A stretch of DNA of 64,000 nucleotides from Paramecium pentaurelia (taxonomy: Eukaryota > Ciliophora > Oligohymenophorea > Peniculida > Parameciidae), in assembly GCA_905183005.1 (NCBI GenBank), contig CAJJDO010000018.1, positions 317,210 through 381,209 of the forward strand. Direction: 5' to 3'. Of this stretch, positions 22,699 through 35,562 are shown one piece after another. Position 1 is the first letter of the stretch; every line of letters starts with the position of its first letter. The notes under the pieces were generated by a model that worked only from the letters and a program-made list of their open reading frames with translations, searched no databases and was not told the origin of the DNA. The position numbers were made by a program, and so were the translations under genes.

Positions 22699-23421
22699 TC
22701 ATTCTACTGAATCCACTTAATTACTTAAGCACAAGTGCCATTTTTATTAATTATATTAATATAAATAATAAACCTTTAGATATGAAATAAAAAATAAAAA
22801 GTTTATTAATAAGTTCTATAATAATTATTATTCAAATTTTCTAATTCATTTAAATAATCTAATAATTAAACACTATTTTTCATTTTTAATATCATGCTCT
22901 AATTCAAATTAATTACATATTTATCTAATTTTTATATAATAAATATGAAAAAATTTAAATCGTTTAAATAAGTCTTGAATCAATTATATTCTCTATAATC
23001 TAGATAAAAATAAGGAATATCCCAAAAATAGAATTATTTTGAGACTTTTCCTAATTTTGAAATTAATATTCTACTATTTAATAATTAGATTCCAAAAAAT
23101 TAAATGAATAAAAAAATAATTAGATATAGAAGAATCATTCAATTGAGCGATTACCAAAATAGATAATAATTTACTATTTATAAATCTTTATAAAGATTAT
23201 TTATGAAATTTTTATTTATCATTTGATATCAATTTCAAAATTCGACTAAATATAAAAATAATGATTCCTAGTTATTTTGGTATTCTTAATAATTAGAAAT
23301 GTATAAAATTATAATTTATTATCTTATCTCTAAATATTCAAATTACATTTCACTACTGTTAGAAACTGATCAGGGAGTAATATTTAAGAAATATAAAAGA
23401 ATAAATTTTATTAAAAATAAA
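22699..23421. other. Intergenic, divergent promoters
   Basis: About 720 bp of AT-rich DNA between divergent genes, with no protein-like frame. Confidence 0.5.
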
Positions 23422-26421
23422 ATGGATTAAGAATAAAAGTATCACTTTCATATTCCTTTTGTTAATATTTAATAAGAGAAAAAGGAGGATATAAAGCTTA
23501 CAATTATAGGTTTGATTGATGTTTCAGCTTCAATGTATACCAGATGGGAATGGGTAGCTAATTTTTGGAATAAATCAATACCAAAAGATAATTTAATTAC
23601 ATTGACTTTTGATCATAGAGCAAAAAAGGTTTATAATAACATTCTATCTTAAAATATTGAGGATCATGGTGAAGGAACTACAGAAATAGTTCCTGCATTT
23701 GAACTTTTAGAGAAAGAAATAGTAATGGTTCCCTAAACTCATAATATTACTGTAATATTCATTAGTGATGGTTAAGACAATAATGTAAAAACTATAGAAT
23801 AAAGAATGTAATAAAAGTTAAAGGGAAATGTTTAAAAAAGAAATATCAACTTTATTTGTTTGGGAATTGAAGATGAATTCCCTACATTTTTAGCAATGAA
23901 GTTAAGATAGTTGTATCATAAAGGAGATCCTTAAATTCCTGCATTATATCTAATTGAACATGCATCTGAATAAGCTTTTTATAATAAATTTGAAATAATG
24001 AAAAGGTATTTTTATTCTACAAAAATGATACGTGTGAATAATGTTGTAAAGTTATTTCCATACGATGAAGAAGTTACAGATGAAGTATATGAAGGACAAT
24101 GGGTTTATGGATAAAAACCTGACCTAAAGTTTATTGATTACCCTAATATTTAGATTATTCCAATTGAATAAAATAATCTTGAAATTGATGATGTTGTTGA
24201 TCTCTTTAGATCATGGGTTCAAAATATATAAATTAGAATTATGGGAAAAAATGAAGATAGTAGAGAAAAAGCTAAGAAATGCTTATAAATTGTTAATTTA
24301 ATTACAGATAGATTAACAGAATACTTTTAGATGGATGTATTGAATTTCAAAATGGAAGAAATTAATGATCCTAATTAACCTTTTAAAATTAGAGCAAAAA
24401 GAAATTATGCATATAAATATGGAAATAAATTATTATTTTTTGTGAAAGAATTAACATAATTATCAGAAGGATCTAATCCAAATGAAGTAGATGATTTTGA
24501 AGCAGCAAAAAGATTGAATATTGGTACTATTGTTGGAAAGCATCATTAAAAGGCTTTGGCATTGAAAGGTATTACAGTATAAGAATTTAAATAAATAAAA
24601 ATAGAATTTTAATAAATCATTTAAAATTGTAAAATTAATCCTTTGAATGAATAAGGTCAAGAAAGATCAGTAATATCATTAGAAAATTTTAGAGATATTC
24701 TCTCATAAAAATAAGATATTTTAGAAGGATTATAATTCATAAAAACTTAATATGATTTTGCTGAAACATTTCCTTTAATTGGTCATGGATTGAAAGTTAA
24801 GAGAAATGATGGATCTTTTGTTAACCCATGGTTAATTTAAGTTTAATCTTTTGCAAAACATAATAAAGTTATAGATTCTGCCTATTTAATCAAAAATAAT
24901 TTCAATATCTAATTGTAAATTGGTGATAATTAAACTGAAGAGATCAATTGTATTTTACCATTATTTCCATAATCTGATAATGATCTATAAGCTGTTCTTA
25001 GATCAAGAATAATCAAATTGTTATTAACATTTATGGTATAGTAAAATGTAGATACTCTTTATGAAGAAACTTATTTGGCATTGTTATCAAATTCATTAAT
25101 AAATGTATTGAAAAAGTAAAAATCATAATGGTAGACTGAAATAATTGAATAAATCTTTGAAACTACAAAGCTAGTATATGCAGGAACATAAAGTTTTGAA
25201 AAATATTTATAAAAGCTTATGAATAATCCCAATTAAGCTTATTTAGAAAAAGAAGCAGAATATGAAGATTATGTATCAACAGCAAAACCCTTCATTCATT
25301 TGTTTTATTTAGCTAAATTAGGTAATGTTGTGAAAGATTTTGAATTAGAAATAGAAAGATTAATTATTTATTATTTTATTAGAGAATAATACAAACATTA
25401 ATAATAATTATCTTATTATCTTAAATTAAAATTAGAAAAATAAGATGAAAATTTTGTTTAAGAATAATTGAAGACAACTTTTGAAAAACATGTTAGCATC
25501 AAAAATTTTAGGAATGCAATTACAAAAGAAATTGAAGAAACAATATTAGATAAATATCAAAAGGATTCTACTATGATTGGTTTAAATGAGGACAAAGTTT
25601 TCAATTAAGATTTGAAGTTAACTTTAAGTGCTATTGAAGCCTTTTATGAATAATTTAAAGGTGTTAAATTTGATCAATAAAGATATGTTCATATCATTTA
25701 TCATACACTTAGATTGTAAGAGAACTAGGTTTTCTTAAAAAAAGTTGATTATAATAACTTAAAAGAAATTTCAAAGGCTTTAATTTTAGAAAACAAAGTA
25801 AATTTAACTAAAGGAACATCAGGGATCAAACATGCTTTAGAAAAAGAATATTAAGTTTGGTTTATAAAAAATCATATGATGGTTCAACCATTAACATATG
25901 AGTAATTACAAATTGAATGTTAATAAAAAGGAATAAATGTAAATACTATAGCTTATAATGTAAAATCTGGATTAAGTAGTAATTGCTGTATGGCAAAGTA
26001 ATGTCCTTTTTATTTAATTGTTAATGGTTTAGATTATAAAAGACATGTTTAAACATGGGGGAAGAAGGTTCCTTAAGGTTTTCATTAATATGTAAGAGAA
26101 GAGATTTTGAAAGGATAAAGTATTTAATAAATTATTTAATCCTCAAGTCAAAAATGGAAGAAATTTCCTCAACTTTACTTAGGTAATGAAGAAGTAGTTC
26201 ATTAATACATTAAATTGATTTCAGAGTCTTTACCCAAAGAATACTAAATATAAGAATTACCTAAAAAATAATTATTGCATAATTAAGTTAAATTAACATT
26301 CCCAAAAAAATAGAAGGTTAAGAAATATGGAAACAAAAGAGGATAAAATAGATAAAATTATAGAGGTAATGTTAGAGGTCGTGGAAGAGGAAGAGGCAGA
26401 GGTAGAGGTAGAGGAAATTGA
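23422..26421 (+). CDS. 999-aa protein with von Willebrand A domain and RGG tail
   Basis: Intronless frame of exactly 1000 codons from ATG 23422 to TGA 26419-26421. Residues ~20-190 form a vWA domain with the MIDAS elements LIDVSASMYTRWEWV (DxSxS), GEGTTEIVPAF (Thr) and FISDGQDNN (SDG.D). The middle ~700 residues are largely helical, without a recognised domain. A small pocket, SNCCMAKQCPFY, and an aromatic-rich stretch follow. The end is basic, then an RGG/RG run (GRGRGRGRGRGRGRGN), typical of RNA-binding proteins. vWA domains bind ligands through a metal; here with an RGG tail the target could be an RNP. Being intronless and long is unusual among the neighbours. Confidence 0.85.
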
Positions 26422-26660
26422 GTTTGAATTTTTATAATTTTCTAAATTATTATTATATATTGTATACTATTTAAATGTTATTTATGGAAATGTATTAGTA
26501 TTGAAAATTATAAAAAAATAAAGTAGGTAATTCTTATTCGATTAAATTCTATAAAATAATGATATGGTTATTTAAATTAAAAGTTCAATTTTATTTTATC
26601 TATTATAGATTCAATTAAAAGAAAAGAATATTTATATTTTATTAAGTTTATATATAATAA

Positions 26661-27122
26661 ATGGAATATGTTGTAATTAGTAATATAGATAATTATACAT
26701 TAATGGTTAGTTAAATTGATAAGATTATTCTAAGATTTTATAAAAACCAAATTTTGAATATTTTTACAATAAATTTATAATTATGTAATATGATGAGGTT
26801 TAAGGTAATAAAAGAACAATTTATTTATCGTTGTTTGTAAATATTTTAGAGTGATAAAGAGTATGATTCTGAATGTTTAATAAATGGATTATTAATATAA
26901 TAAGTAATAATTATAGTTTCTGATGGAGGAACAAAAGAACTATGGTATATGATGGATAGATGAATAGACAGAGAGAAAGATTTTCTGCATATGATCCAAA
27001 AATAAAACTCAAGTGAAAATTCATATTCGATTTTTAGGATTTCTATTTAAACAAGTAAAGATTTAGGATTAAAGAATACTATAGTAGAATCTTAATTTGT
27101 TAATGGAACTATAGAACATTGA
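26661..27122 (+). CDS. Small hypothetical protein
   Basis: A frame from ATG 26661 (MEYVVISNIDNYTLMVSQID) runs to a TGA near 26960, after VIIIVSDGGTKELWYMMDR. Immediately after, the same frame continues open (KDFLHMIQKQNSSENSYSIF, then SKDLGLKNTIVESQFVNGTI) to TGA 27120-27122. A short intron across 26945-26975 would join them, but I could not find one that gives a clean codon. The gap to the next gene is 37 bp. No family is recognised. Confidence 0.35.
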
Positions 27123-27159
27123 AATAAATGAGAAAAATAAATAATTATTTATTTAAAAT

Positions 27160-27662
27160 ATGACAACTTGGAGAGCATTAATGTCACCTTCTAGGAATGT
27201 GTCTCTATAAGAATCGAATTAGGAGTCTATAGATAATCGGATTCACACTCAACTTAAGGGAAGACATGCAAAAACTATTACATTGAGTACTAATATTTCA
27301 CATCAGAAACCTACTACTAAAAGATTGCACTCCAAATCTATTGATATCGATAAAGCATTTATCTAATCATCATCAGATAATTTATTAGAAGTTATTAAAT
27401 AATCTATTTATAGGTAATTAATGTAGTAGATGAATAATGTAATTTGAGTGAGATAAAAGAAATGTTAATTAACAATACAATTGAATTGCAAAAGTTATCC
27501 TAAGAAATTGATAAATTTGATTATAATTAAAGACAAATTAAAGCATTATAAAAATAAATTTTGTTTTAAAGAAGGAAGTATAATTTATAAATCAATATGA
27601 AAATAAATGATTGCAATAAAAAGATGTAACAAATCTAATGCAAATTACAAACAAATTATTGA
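27160..27662 (+). CDS. Small coiled-coil protein
   Basis: ATG 27160 gives MTTWRALMSPSRNVSLQESN. The N-terminal 85 residues are basic and Ser/Thr-rich with possible phosphorylation sites (MSPSR, KPTTKRLHSKS). A helical C-terminus follows (YEIKEMLINNTIELQKLSQE, then FDYNQRQIKALQKQI). A 23-nt intron (GTAGATGAATAATGTAATTTGAG) joins LMQQ..Y to EIKEM. TGA 27660-27662. No family is recognised. Confidence 0.55.
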
Positions 27663-27815
27663 TTATTAGTAAGTATGTATTTATCCTTTATATTTCAATA
27701 TTTGATTATAATTATATATTAATAATTTTAGAGTATTCTATTTAATAAAAATAGAATGTTGTTTGAGTTTTTAATAAAAATATAAAAATTAGAATATTAA
27801 TTAATTTATATAATA

Positions 27816-29299
27816 ATGGAAACTTAAATCACATTAAAGATAAAAACCTTAGATAATCAAATCACTTCATTTTCTATTGATCCAAATAATACTGTTGATT
27901 AATTGAAAAAAGTAATTTAAAATAAACTAAACATACCTTTTGATAAGTAAAGACTGATCTTCTAAGGAAAAGTTTTAGAGAACAATAAAACTTTATAAGA
28001 TTATAACGTATTTAGTAAATGAATCGATATAGTTATAAAATGATCATGTAGTTTTATTACCAGGATAGCCAATATAGGAAGTCTAGAATTAAACTCAATA
28101 ATAATAACAATAATAATAATAATAATAATAGTAATAATAAAGTGTAAATGAATTCCTTGAAATAGATATCTTAAGTAATATTTTAAGAACACTAAGTAAA
28201 ATAAACTCTATATTTTAGGGTAGCATTAATTTAATAGATAGAATGTAAGAAGAATGGTACAATAATAAAGAAGCAATGGTAAGAACTTCAAAGATTTCAA
28301 TTAGGTTTCAATATTGATAAACAATTATCATTAGAGGGTATAAGATAAAATTACTAAACTGTTAAATAGTTATTAGATTCATAAGTCAAACCTGAAGAAT
28401 TAAAATAAGAAGATATTTAAGGTATATATAATTTAGTTATACATATAGGTGAATATGTAAACCCATTTGATCCAAAGAAAAGAACATTTTAAGTTGGATA
28501 GTGGATTGATGTGAAAGATACGATTGATCAGTGGGTATTTATGTTGTTTTTATAATTTCTATTTTAGCTTGAAGCATAAGTATAAATAGTTGAATAGAAT
28601 AGAATTTTTATTCATTATAATGGATGGGGTAATAGATGGGATGAATGGATTGATATATAATCTCCTAGAATTGCTACTTTTCGAACTTATACTGTAGGTA
28701 GTATTAATTAAGACTTCTTATCTCCACATCCTGTTAGTGATCCTGATGGTGATGTAGTAAAGTAAGAAATTGATATGCATAAATTTATTTTTGATGTAGG
28801 ACATATGATGAATTAAGTTACTTAATTATTAATAGAATTTGGAAGATTTGAAAATAATAAAAGAATTGCTGAAAAATAATTATAATTGTAATAATAATAC
28901 TAATAAATGTTAATGAATAAAAATAAAGAAAGTAATCCTGAAGAACATAATCTTGAAATGAAAAAGAAAGAAAAAGAATTAAATGAATATGAAATTAAAT
29001 CTAGTTTAATTGGTTCATAATTAGCACCTATTTTTGATAGAATGGGTCGAATGATGACAGATTTAGCTCCACATTTAGCTTTGATGGGATCTAAAACATA
29101 AAGAGTTAATAATAATAACTAATAATAATTACTTTTTTAGGTACCTGTTACTTTAACTCCAAATGAAATTTAATAGTCATCATAAAATGCTCCAACTCTT
29201 CATAGTCGCCTAGATATAATTAGCAATAGACTCGCTATACTAAGAATGACAGAATTCATTCAATAAGAAGATAGTGATGATGATCATATTACTATCTGA
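27816..29299 (+). CDS. Ubiquitin-like, polyGln and Tudor-knot domain protein
   Basis: ATG 27816 starts a ubiquitin-like domain: ITLKIKTLDNQITSFSIDPN, QLKKVIQNKLNIPFDKQRLI, FQGKVLENNKTLQDY. A 25-nt intron (GTATTTAGTAAATGAATCGATATAG) follows, then a 15-Gln tract. Around residue 250 there is a Tudor-knot/chromo-barrel-like module with QWIDVKDTIDQW, IFIHYNGWGNRWDEWID and SPRIATFRTYT. A helical region (VGHMMNQVTQLLIEFGRFEN) and an acidic end follow. Further introns: 22 nt (GTAGCATTAATTTAATAGATAG), 27 nt and 31 nt. UBL proteins often deliver clients to the proteasome; chromo barrels bind histone tails or RNA. The combination suggests chromatin- or RNA-linked ubiquitin work but is inference. TGA 29297-29299. 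Confidence 0.82.
28096..28140 (+). repeat. TAA microsatellite coding for 15 Gln
   Basis: Fifteen consecutive glutamine codons: twelve TAA, two CAA and one TAG. In the standard code this would be a string of stops. In the ciliate code it is a polyglutamine tract inside the ubiquitin-like protein gene and likely to vary in length between strains. Confidence 0.9.
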
Positions 29300-29638
29300 T
29301 TTTTATAAATAATTAATATTATTGTTTCATAATTCTATGAGTTTAATCAACAAAGAGAAATACTACAAATTAATTTATGATCTTTTTCATATTTCATTTT
29401 TTCATTTTATGATATTCATCTATTAATAATAATCATTCAAATATTATTTTTGATTATATTTATATTTTAGTGATCAAATATTTAATAAGAATTTATTATT
29501 ATATAATTAACTAATTATTTTTGATATCAGATTATTATATCAAAATTGGCAAAGTAATCATTTATATATATATATATTTATTAGTATAATAATATGATTT
29601 CTTATAAAAATTTGAACAATATTAATAGAATCAACTCA
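29300..29638. other. Intergenic, convergent gene ends
   Basis: About 340 bp of AT-rich DNA with a (TA)n run near 29565. No coding frame is seen. Confidence 0.5.
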
Positions 29639-32251
29639 TCATTCATAATAATCAAATTCATCTTCAAATTATTTTTCATCATCTAAACAATCATCGAATC
29701 CCCAAATTCCTATTCCATTAGCTTTTGCTTCTATTTCATAATTTTTGAACTCTTTAAAAGGATTATATAAAACTCTATTATCTATTCTTCCTAATCTAAA
29801 TAATTTTTATATTAAATATATATACCCTTATTCTAAAGCAATTTTATTAATTGTAAATTATAATTCATCTGGTTTATCTTATGGTTAAAGAGTTACAAAT
29901 TATCTATTGAATGATTTCTCTGTATAAGCAATTTTAGAATCAAATTATTAATCAAGTAACAATTCTCTAAGTATATCAGATGCCTCTTCTGCAAATTCAT
30001 GTGATGATGGAGGAAATCTCAAATAAGCTAAAGAACATAATTTTGCCTATTAAGGAACATTTGTAAATTAAGCTGGTAATACTCCCATATCTTAATAACT
30101 GACTTCATCATTATTTCCATAATCTATAAATTTAATTAAAAATTTATCATTCTTAAATGCTTATAATACTTAAGCTCTGTAAATTCTATTATCTTCAGAA
30201 AATCTTGCTAAACATAAAGTTCCTTTCTTAACTGGTTTCTTAAGAGGCTAAAAATATAGATATATAAATTTACAATCAATGCAGCATTTTCAATTTGAAT
30301 TTCTAATTCTTCAAATTCAGGATTAATTTCTGTTCTAAGATAAAATTCATTGCAATCATTAACAGCAGTAACTATAACTTTTTAAATTTGTTAATTTTCA
30401 TTTTTATATATATTTCCCTAATTACTTATTTATTTTTTTAAAGTTTATTTATTTTATGAAAAGTCTATTATGAATTAAGCATAAGATTCATTCCAAAATC
30501 CTTTTTTAAGTTTTTCTGCCTCTTTCTATGCTTCTTCATATTTACTATAATAATCAGTATTATTTTTGATAAATGTTAAACCTTACTTAAGTAATTATAA
30601 AGTAAAATCAGATTCTTTATTATTTTTCTTCTCATAGATCTTTCCATAAAACATATTCTCTAAAATATTAAAACTTTCAAAATTAATCCAAGCATTTCTT
30701 TACATTAAAATTTTATAACTAAACTATTATCTTTACTCTTCATATTTGATAACATTTGGGAAACTTGTAGCAAATTCTGATAACTTGGCTATTCCTTATA
30801 TGGTAAAGTTAACCATTGAATGATACTTTAAAATAGTTATAACAAATTGTCCATTAGGTAATATTTTATCTATCAATACTTCAAGTTAAGTATCATCTTT
30901 TATTGTAATACCAGTATTCATAGCTGATTATTTTAAACTTTATTTATCTCTCTAAATACTAGACCAAATTATTTCATTTACACTTTTTCCTTACTTTTAA
31001 TCTGTTTAATCTTCAATTCTCCAAGTCAATTCTGAACTATATTATCCTATTTTCTTTTATTTAGCTAAAAGATTCATTTATTAAAATTGTTAATATTTAA
31101 ATTTTGATAATTAAGGATGATTCTCTTTAGCTGTTGCCCATCCATTCACTATAAGTTCTTCTTCAATATCTAAATTATTATCACAAAGTTGTATAGTTTA
31201 TAATGGCATATTATCTCCTACTTATAGAATATGAACTTATTTTCCTATTAATAATTTTCTAGCATATTCTTTAGCCTCTAATCCTTCAATGAAAATTCTA
31301 TCTAATTTTATTGTCAATATTTCCTTATCTGTTTTTATTAAATATTAATTGGCCTCTATAATTTCAACAATTTATCCTATAATTTAAGAACTAACTGAAT
31401 TGAGCATTCTTCTGTCTAATTCTCCATTCTTCCAAAGTCCTAAATTATTTTTTTTAGCTTCCTCTTAATTATTAAACAATAATTAAAAAGAATTTTGTGA
31501 TAAATTCAATTTTCTAACATTTATAAATAAGAATACCCCCAATCAGTAATAAATGCATATCCATTTGAAATTAATGAAGAGTAGAATTCATTGTTTAATT
31601 CATTACTTTTTTAACTTGTAGGATATAAATCAGCTTTTAAAATTGGAAAATGAATGAAATTTTTTTAATAATTTATGGTCATAATTTATGTACCTTTAAA
31701 AGTTATATTAAACTCTTTATTAAGCCATTCTTTCTACATAAGTTTAGAGTATCCTTAATCTTAAATTGCAAATTCTTTTATAAATTATAATGAATACCAT
31801 CAATATAAATAGCACTAGGAATTAAACTAATTAATGTATCATTATTATATAGGAAATTTAATATGTTTTCTTCAAAAGAGACTAGGATTGCATTTAAAGA
31901 TTTATTCCTATATTATTTAATAAAATCTAGAACTGGTTGTGTTTATTTTGGTTCCTCATTTTAAACCCCAATTAGTTTTAAATGAATTTCTGTTTCATCT
32001 GGAATTTCTTCTTATAATTCTGCTCCATTAATTTGTAATTAGTTAGTTTTTGGGATGTACGATGCTTCCTTATTAATAAATTTAAATTATTGAAAGTATA
32101 TATCTATAGCCTTTTGATTAATATTTAATTTGTTTCTCATTAAAAAATTAGGAATTCCATTTCCAACTACGATTGTCTTTTATTATTATGTTTGTATTAA
32201 AAATTAATTGGGAGAAATCAAAGATAATATTTTGCATGGTTAGAGTGCCAT
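29639..32251 (-). CDS. Tudor-SN (SND1) staphylococcal-nuclease and Tudor protein
   Basis: Multifunctional RNA-binding protein of RNP granules and small-RNA pathways. ATG 32251-32249 gives MALQPCKILSLISPNQF. Several SNase-like units follow, visible as LGLWKNGELDRRML, EARKLLIGKQ-like segments, EELIVNGWATAKENHPQL and KQKKIGQYSSELTW. The C-terminal Tudor domain reads LCLARFSEDNRIYRAQVLQ, FLIKFIDYGNNDEVS, fused to a last SNase half ending ANGIGIWGFDD, an acidic tail and TGA 29641-29639. Introns of 23, 23 and 26 nt (e.g. GTATTCATTATAATTTATAAAAG) join all parts. Paramecium is rich in small-RNA pathways, so a role there is plausible but not shown. Confidence 0.87.
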
Positions 32252-32394
32252 CTAATATAATAATTAATAAAATTCTTTAATTATTTGAGTTCTGAAAAAT
32301 TAAATAAAATTTTGATTCTTATAAAAAATAATGATGATGCATAAACTCAACCTTTTTTAAAAAAGATTATAATAATTGTATATATCTATAATTT

Positions 32395-33134
32395 TCATAA
32401 TTTGCGATCACCATATTTTTAATTTTAAATTTCACCTTTCTTTTATTCTTTTTCTTTATACATTTCCATGTATCTTAATTTTCTTTTCTTCTTTGTTTCT
32501 TCAATATTATGTTTAGCTCTCAAAAATTTATATGCAACATAAGCCAAATAAACACCGATAGACTTAAAAATATAAGAGATTGTCTTACTCTAAAAATAAA
32601 ATATATTCCCATTATCAAAAACCATATATAATATAAAATATATTAAGATTAACAAGCATCTTCTGATTACATTGTATGTAATTCATAAACTTTTATCATC
32701 TAACATAATGTATCAATTAATTGATAACAATCTTTATTAAAAATATTATTACCTTTAGACTGTAAAATATATGGGAGCTATTTCTATCAAAACTATAATT
32801 ATAGTCAATATTGTAAACTTAATTATTGATATTATTTAATACATATTAAAAATATTAGTAATTGTTTCCTATTCTTATCATACAATTAATTAGAATTGTT
32901 ATGCAAATTAATATGGTAAAAAATATAATTGGTAATTATTACTTGGTTGCACTAAATACCACATTAACTAAAATTATTTGCACAACTTCTAAAATCTAAA
33001 TTTGAAATATAATATTTTTAATCTTACACACCAATAACTGTTATAAATTCTTGAATAGTTAAGACTTTTATGAACCTTTGGATTATAAGTAAAGAAAACA
33101 AGCAAATTATTCTTTATGAAACTAAATAATACAT
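32395..33134 (-). CDS. Multi-pass membrane protein, unrecognised
   Basis: Minus-strand frames from ATG 33134-33132 (MYYLVSQRIICLFSLLIIQR) contain at least five hydrophobic segments: the N-terminal one, VVQIILVNVVFSATKQ, FTILTIIIVLIEIAPIYF, RRCLLILIYFILYM and KSIGVYLAYVAYKFLRA. A charged tail EETKKKRKLRYMEMYKEKEQ ends at TGA 32397-32395. Several frame changes require short introns whose ends I could not settle, especially around 32690-32990. The LEVV.....S pattern faintly recalls hydroxyacyl-CoA dehydratases, but their catalytic Y and E motifs were not found, so I do not assign a family. Confidence 0.45.
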
Positions 33135-33323
33135 TTCTTTTTTATACTTTTTAAATGTTTATTCTTCTTAATCCTTTTAATCCATTTTATTAATTAATAT
33201 AATAAACAAAAAACTTAGAATTATTAAATCAATACAATTAAACAATCATCATTATTTTAATAACTATATCTATCCAGTAAATTAAAGATATCATAGAATG
33301 ATGATTATATAAATTATAAGCAA

Positions 33324-33722
33324 TCATTCTAGTGTAAAATTTGTTATAATCATTGATTTATTTGGAAATTGACGGAACTATAAATTTTTATCTGAACTTA
33401 TAACTCTCCTTCTAAATTAATTGCTTGATGATCGTTTAAGTTAATTAGACAACAGATTCACTGTTTTATATTATTAAATCAATGCTAATTCATTTAAACT
33501 TATCAAATTAAAGCTGCTGTCAATTTATGATGTACTATTTCTCTTCAGACTTATTGAACTTATTGGTCTTGAAATAGAAAACTTCCTAGATTTTATTTGT
33601 TCCATAGAATGTATAGCTGACCCTTCATTTTCTCTTCTTCCAATGAATAATTCACTCTTATTATTTAAATTTTTCTTTCTATTGTTTATTTGCTAATAAT
33701 ATTCATAGTAAAATCTTTTCAT
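33324..33722 (-). CDS. Basic hypothetical protein (132 aa)
   Basis: Intronless frame from ATG 33722-33720 (MKRFYYEYYQQINNRKKN) to TGA 33326-33324. It is rich in Lys, Arg, Ser and Asn, with a Ser-rich centre (SRKFSISRPISSISLKRNST) that may be phosphorylated. No domain is recognised. The composition is more protein-like than the flanking DNA. Confidence 0.5.
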
Positions 33723-34512
33723 TTATATTATATATAATTTTAAATAAATACGTATTTCATTAATTTTTAAGTTCAAAAAAAAAAATAATATATATTATTA
33801 AGCATTTTCTAGTTAATCATACTGTAATAATTTGAAAAAAGAAATTATTGTTCTATTATTAATTTATATATATATTTTATGTTTTGAAGACGATATTCTA
33901 ATATAAGAGAGAATGAAATATGTTAAACTAAGAGGAGATGCTTTTATTTTTTTAAATTATCTAATTATCATCCTAATTATGTCATCGCATTATATACAAA
34001 AAACTCATAATTGTTGATGTGTAGAGAAGATTATTTAATTTAATTAGAAAAAAGGAATAAAAATTTTAATTTTAATTTTGATTTCAATTATAATTATAAA
34101 AAAATGCTGAACAATTACAACGATTAAATATAAATAAATAAACGATTGAATTATCGCAAAATATATTATTCTATAGTTCAACTTAAGTTAGATGGATGAT
34201 TAAATGAAAAAATATTAAACTAGTTATTTTATCTATTTCTCTATATTATTACTAATTTTAAATATTATAATGATTTTAAACATGGATTTTAGTCTTATAT
34301 ATTATATAAATCAACTCATATTCTAAAATATTATAGTTTATATATAATATCTACAAGTTCTTTTTTATTTACTGTATCAATAAAGTAATTGATTAAAGAA
34401 ATGGATTAAATACTGAAAATAATACTTCGATAATTAACATAAAAATATCTGGTATTTTTATTAATTAAATCTTCTTTTTAATCTAACATCAAAACTAGAG
34501 TCTCTAAAACTC
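33723..34512. other. Intergenic, AT-rich
   Basis: About 790 bp with only short open frames (for instance a 35-codon plus frame at about 33914) and no recognisable element. Confidence 0.45.
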
Positions 34513-35190
34513 ATGAACTTTAACCTCCCTTGCTTTATTCCTTCATACCCTATTTAATAAACAGCCTTTGTTTATGTCCCATTCTTTTAATCTTACCCTT
34601 CATTCAACTACTAGGTTCATCTGTAACAAATTTAAACAGTTGTACCTTAAATTGAATCAATGAATTAGCTTCCATAATTTGAAATTCAAGAGCTAAATTA
34701 GAATAGAATAGAATAGCCACAACAAAAGGAAACAGAAAATTATTCAAATACTTCTCATTTATTGGCTATAATGAGTTCAAATATTACAAAGGATAAGCCA
34801 ATATAAGAAAAGGAAAAAATATAAAAATCTACACATCATCTAAATTAAGTTTAATTTGAAAAAGAATCAAAGAATATATAAAAGAATTATGCCAAAGCCA
34901 TTGCTAGCTTTGTCTATAAAAATAAATAATTAGCTTCTAAAATCCTTAACACTCCAGAAGTTGATGAATTTATTTAATTAGTAAAGCTAATAAAAAACTA
35001 AATCTAAAATGTTAGTCATATTTCTTAATATACAAACAAATAAGATTTTATAAAGGCTTTTAGAATTTTAGGGTATATAATACGTGTAAATATTATTTTA
35101 GAAATTATTTCTTAAAAACGAAAAGTAATTCTTATATATTCAACTCCAGAATATAAAAAAAGAATAGCCATCTTAGACATAAAAAATTGA
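34513..35190 (+). CDS. Unnamed protein A of a paralogue pair
   Basis: Intronless frame from ATG 34513 (MNFNLPCFIPSYPIQQT) to TGA 35188-35190, 225 aa. The first ~110 residues are Pro, Gln, Tyr and Asn rich (FVYVPFFQSYPSFNYQ). The C-terminal ~115 residues form a helical domain beginning NIQKNYAKAIASFVYKNKQ and continuing EVDEFIQLVKLIKNQIQNVS, YTNKQDFIKAFRILGYII. The same start (NIQKNYAKAI) and layout occur in the gene at 36196-36825, so the two are paralogues. Neither belongs to a family I recognise. The short repeat GAATAGAATAGAATAG near 34706 codes part of a Q/N-rich linker. Confidence 0.65.
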
Positions 35191-35562
35191 TCCACCATAG
35201 TCTCCTAAGATGTTGAAATTAAATAAATCATACAAACATATATTTGAATTCTAATTATTAAATATATTTCTTGTATAAATTACAAATTTCAAAAGTAATT
35301 ATCTCAATAAGAATAAGCTTAAGATTTTTATTAAGATTCGTATGATATCTCTAAGCTTCATTTTCTCATATATAATAAATACTTATAATATTTTATAATT
35401 TAAATTGAAAAACTTCAATTCTATATGAAGATAATTCTATCTTTACTCTACCCCTAATAATATTATAGCATTTTTCTAATATTATTCAAATTTGAATTAA
35501 ATTTTATTAACAAATAAACGAAAATTAAGAATTGATTAATATTTTCTTTAAGTATCTTACAA
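35191..35562. other. Intergenic
   Basis: About 370 bp downstream of paralogue A. AT-rich, with no convincing frame. Confidence 0.4.
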
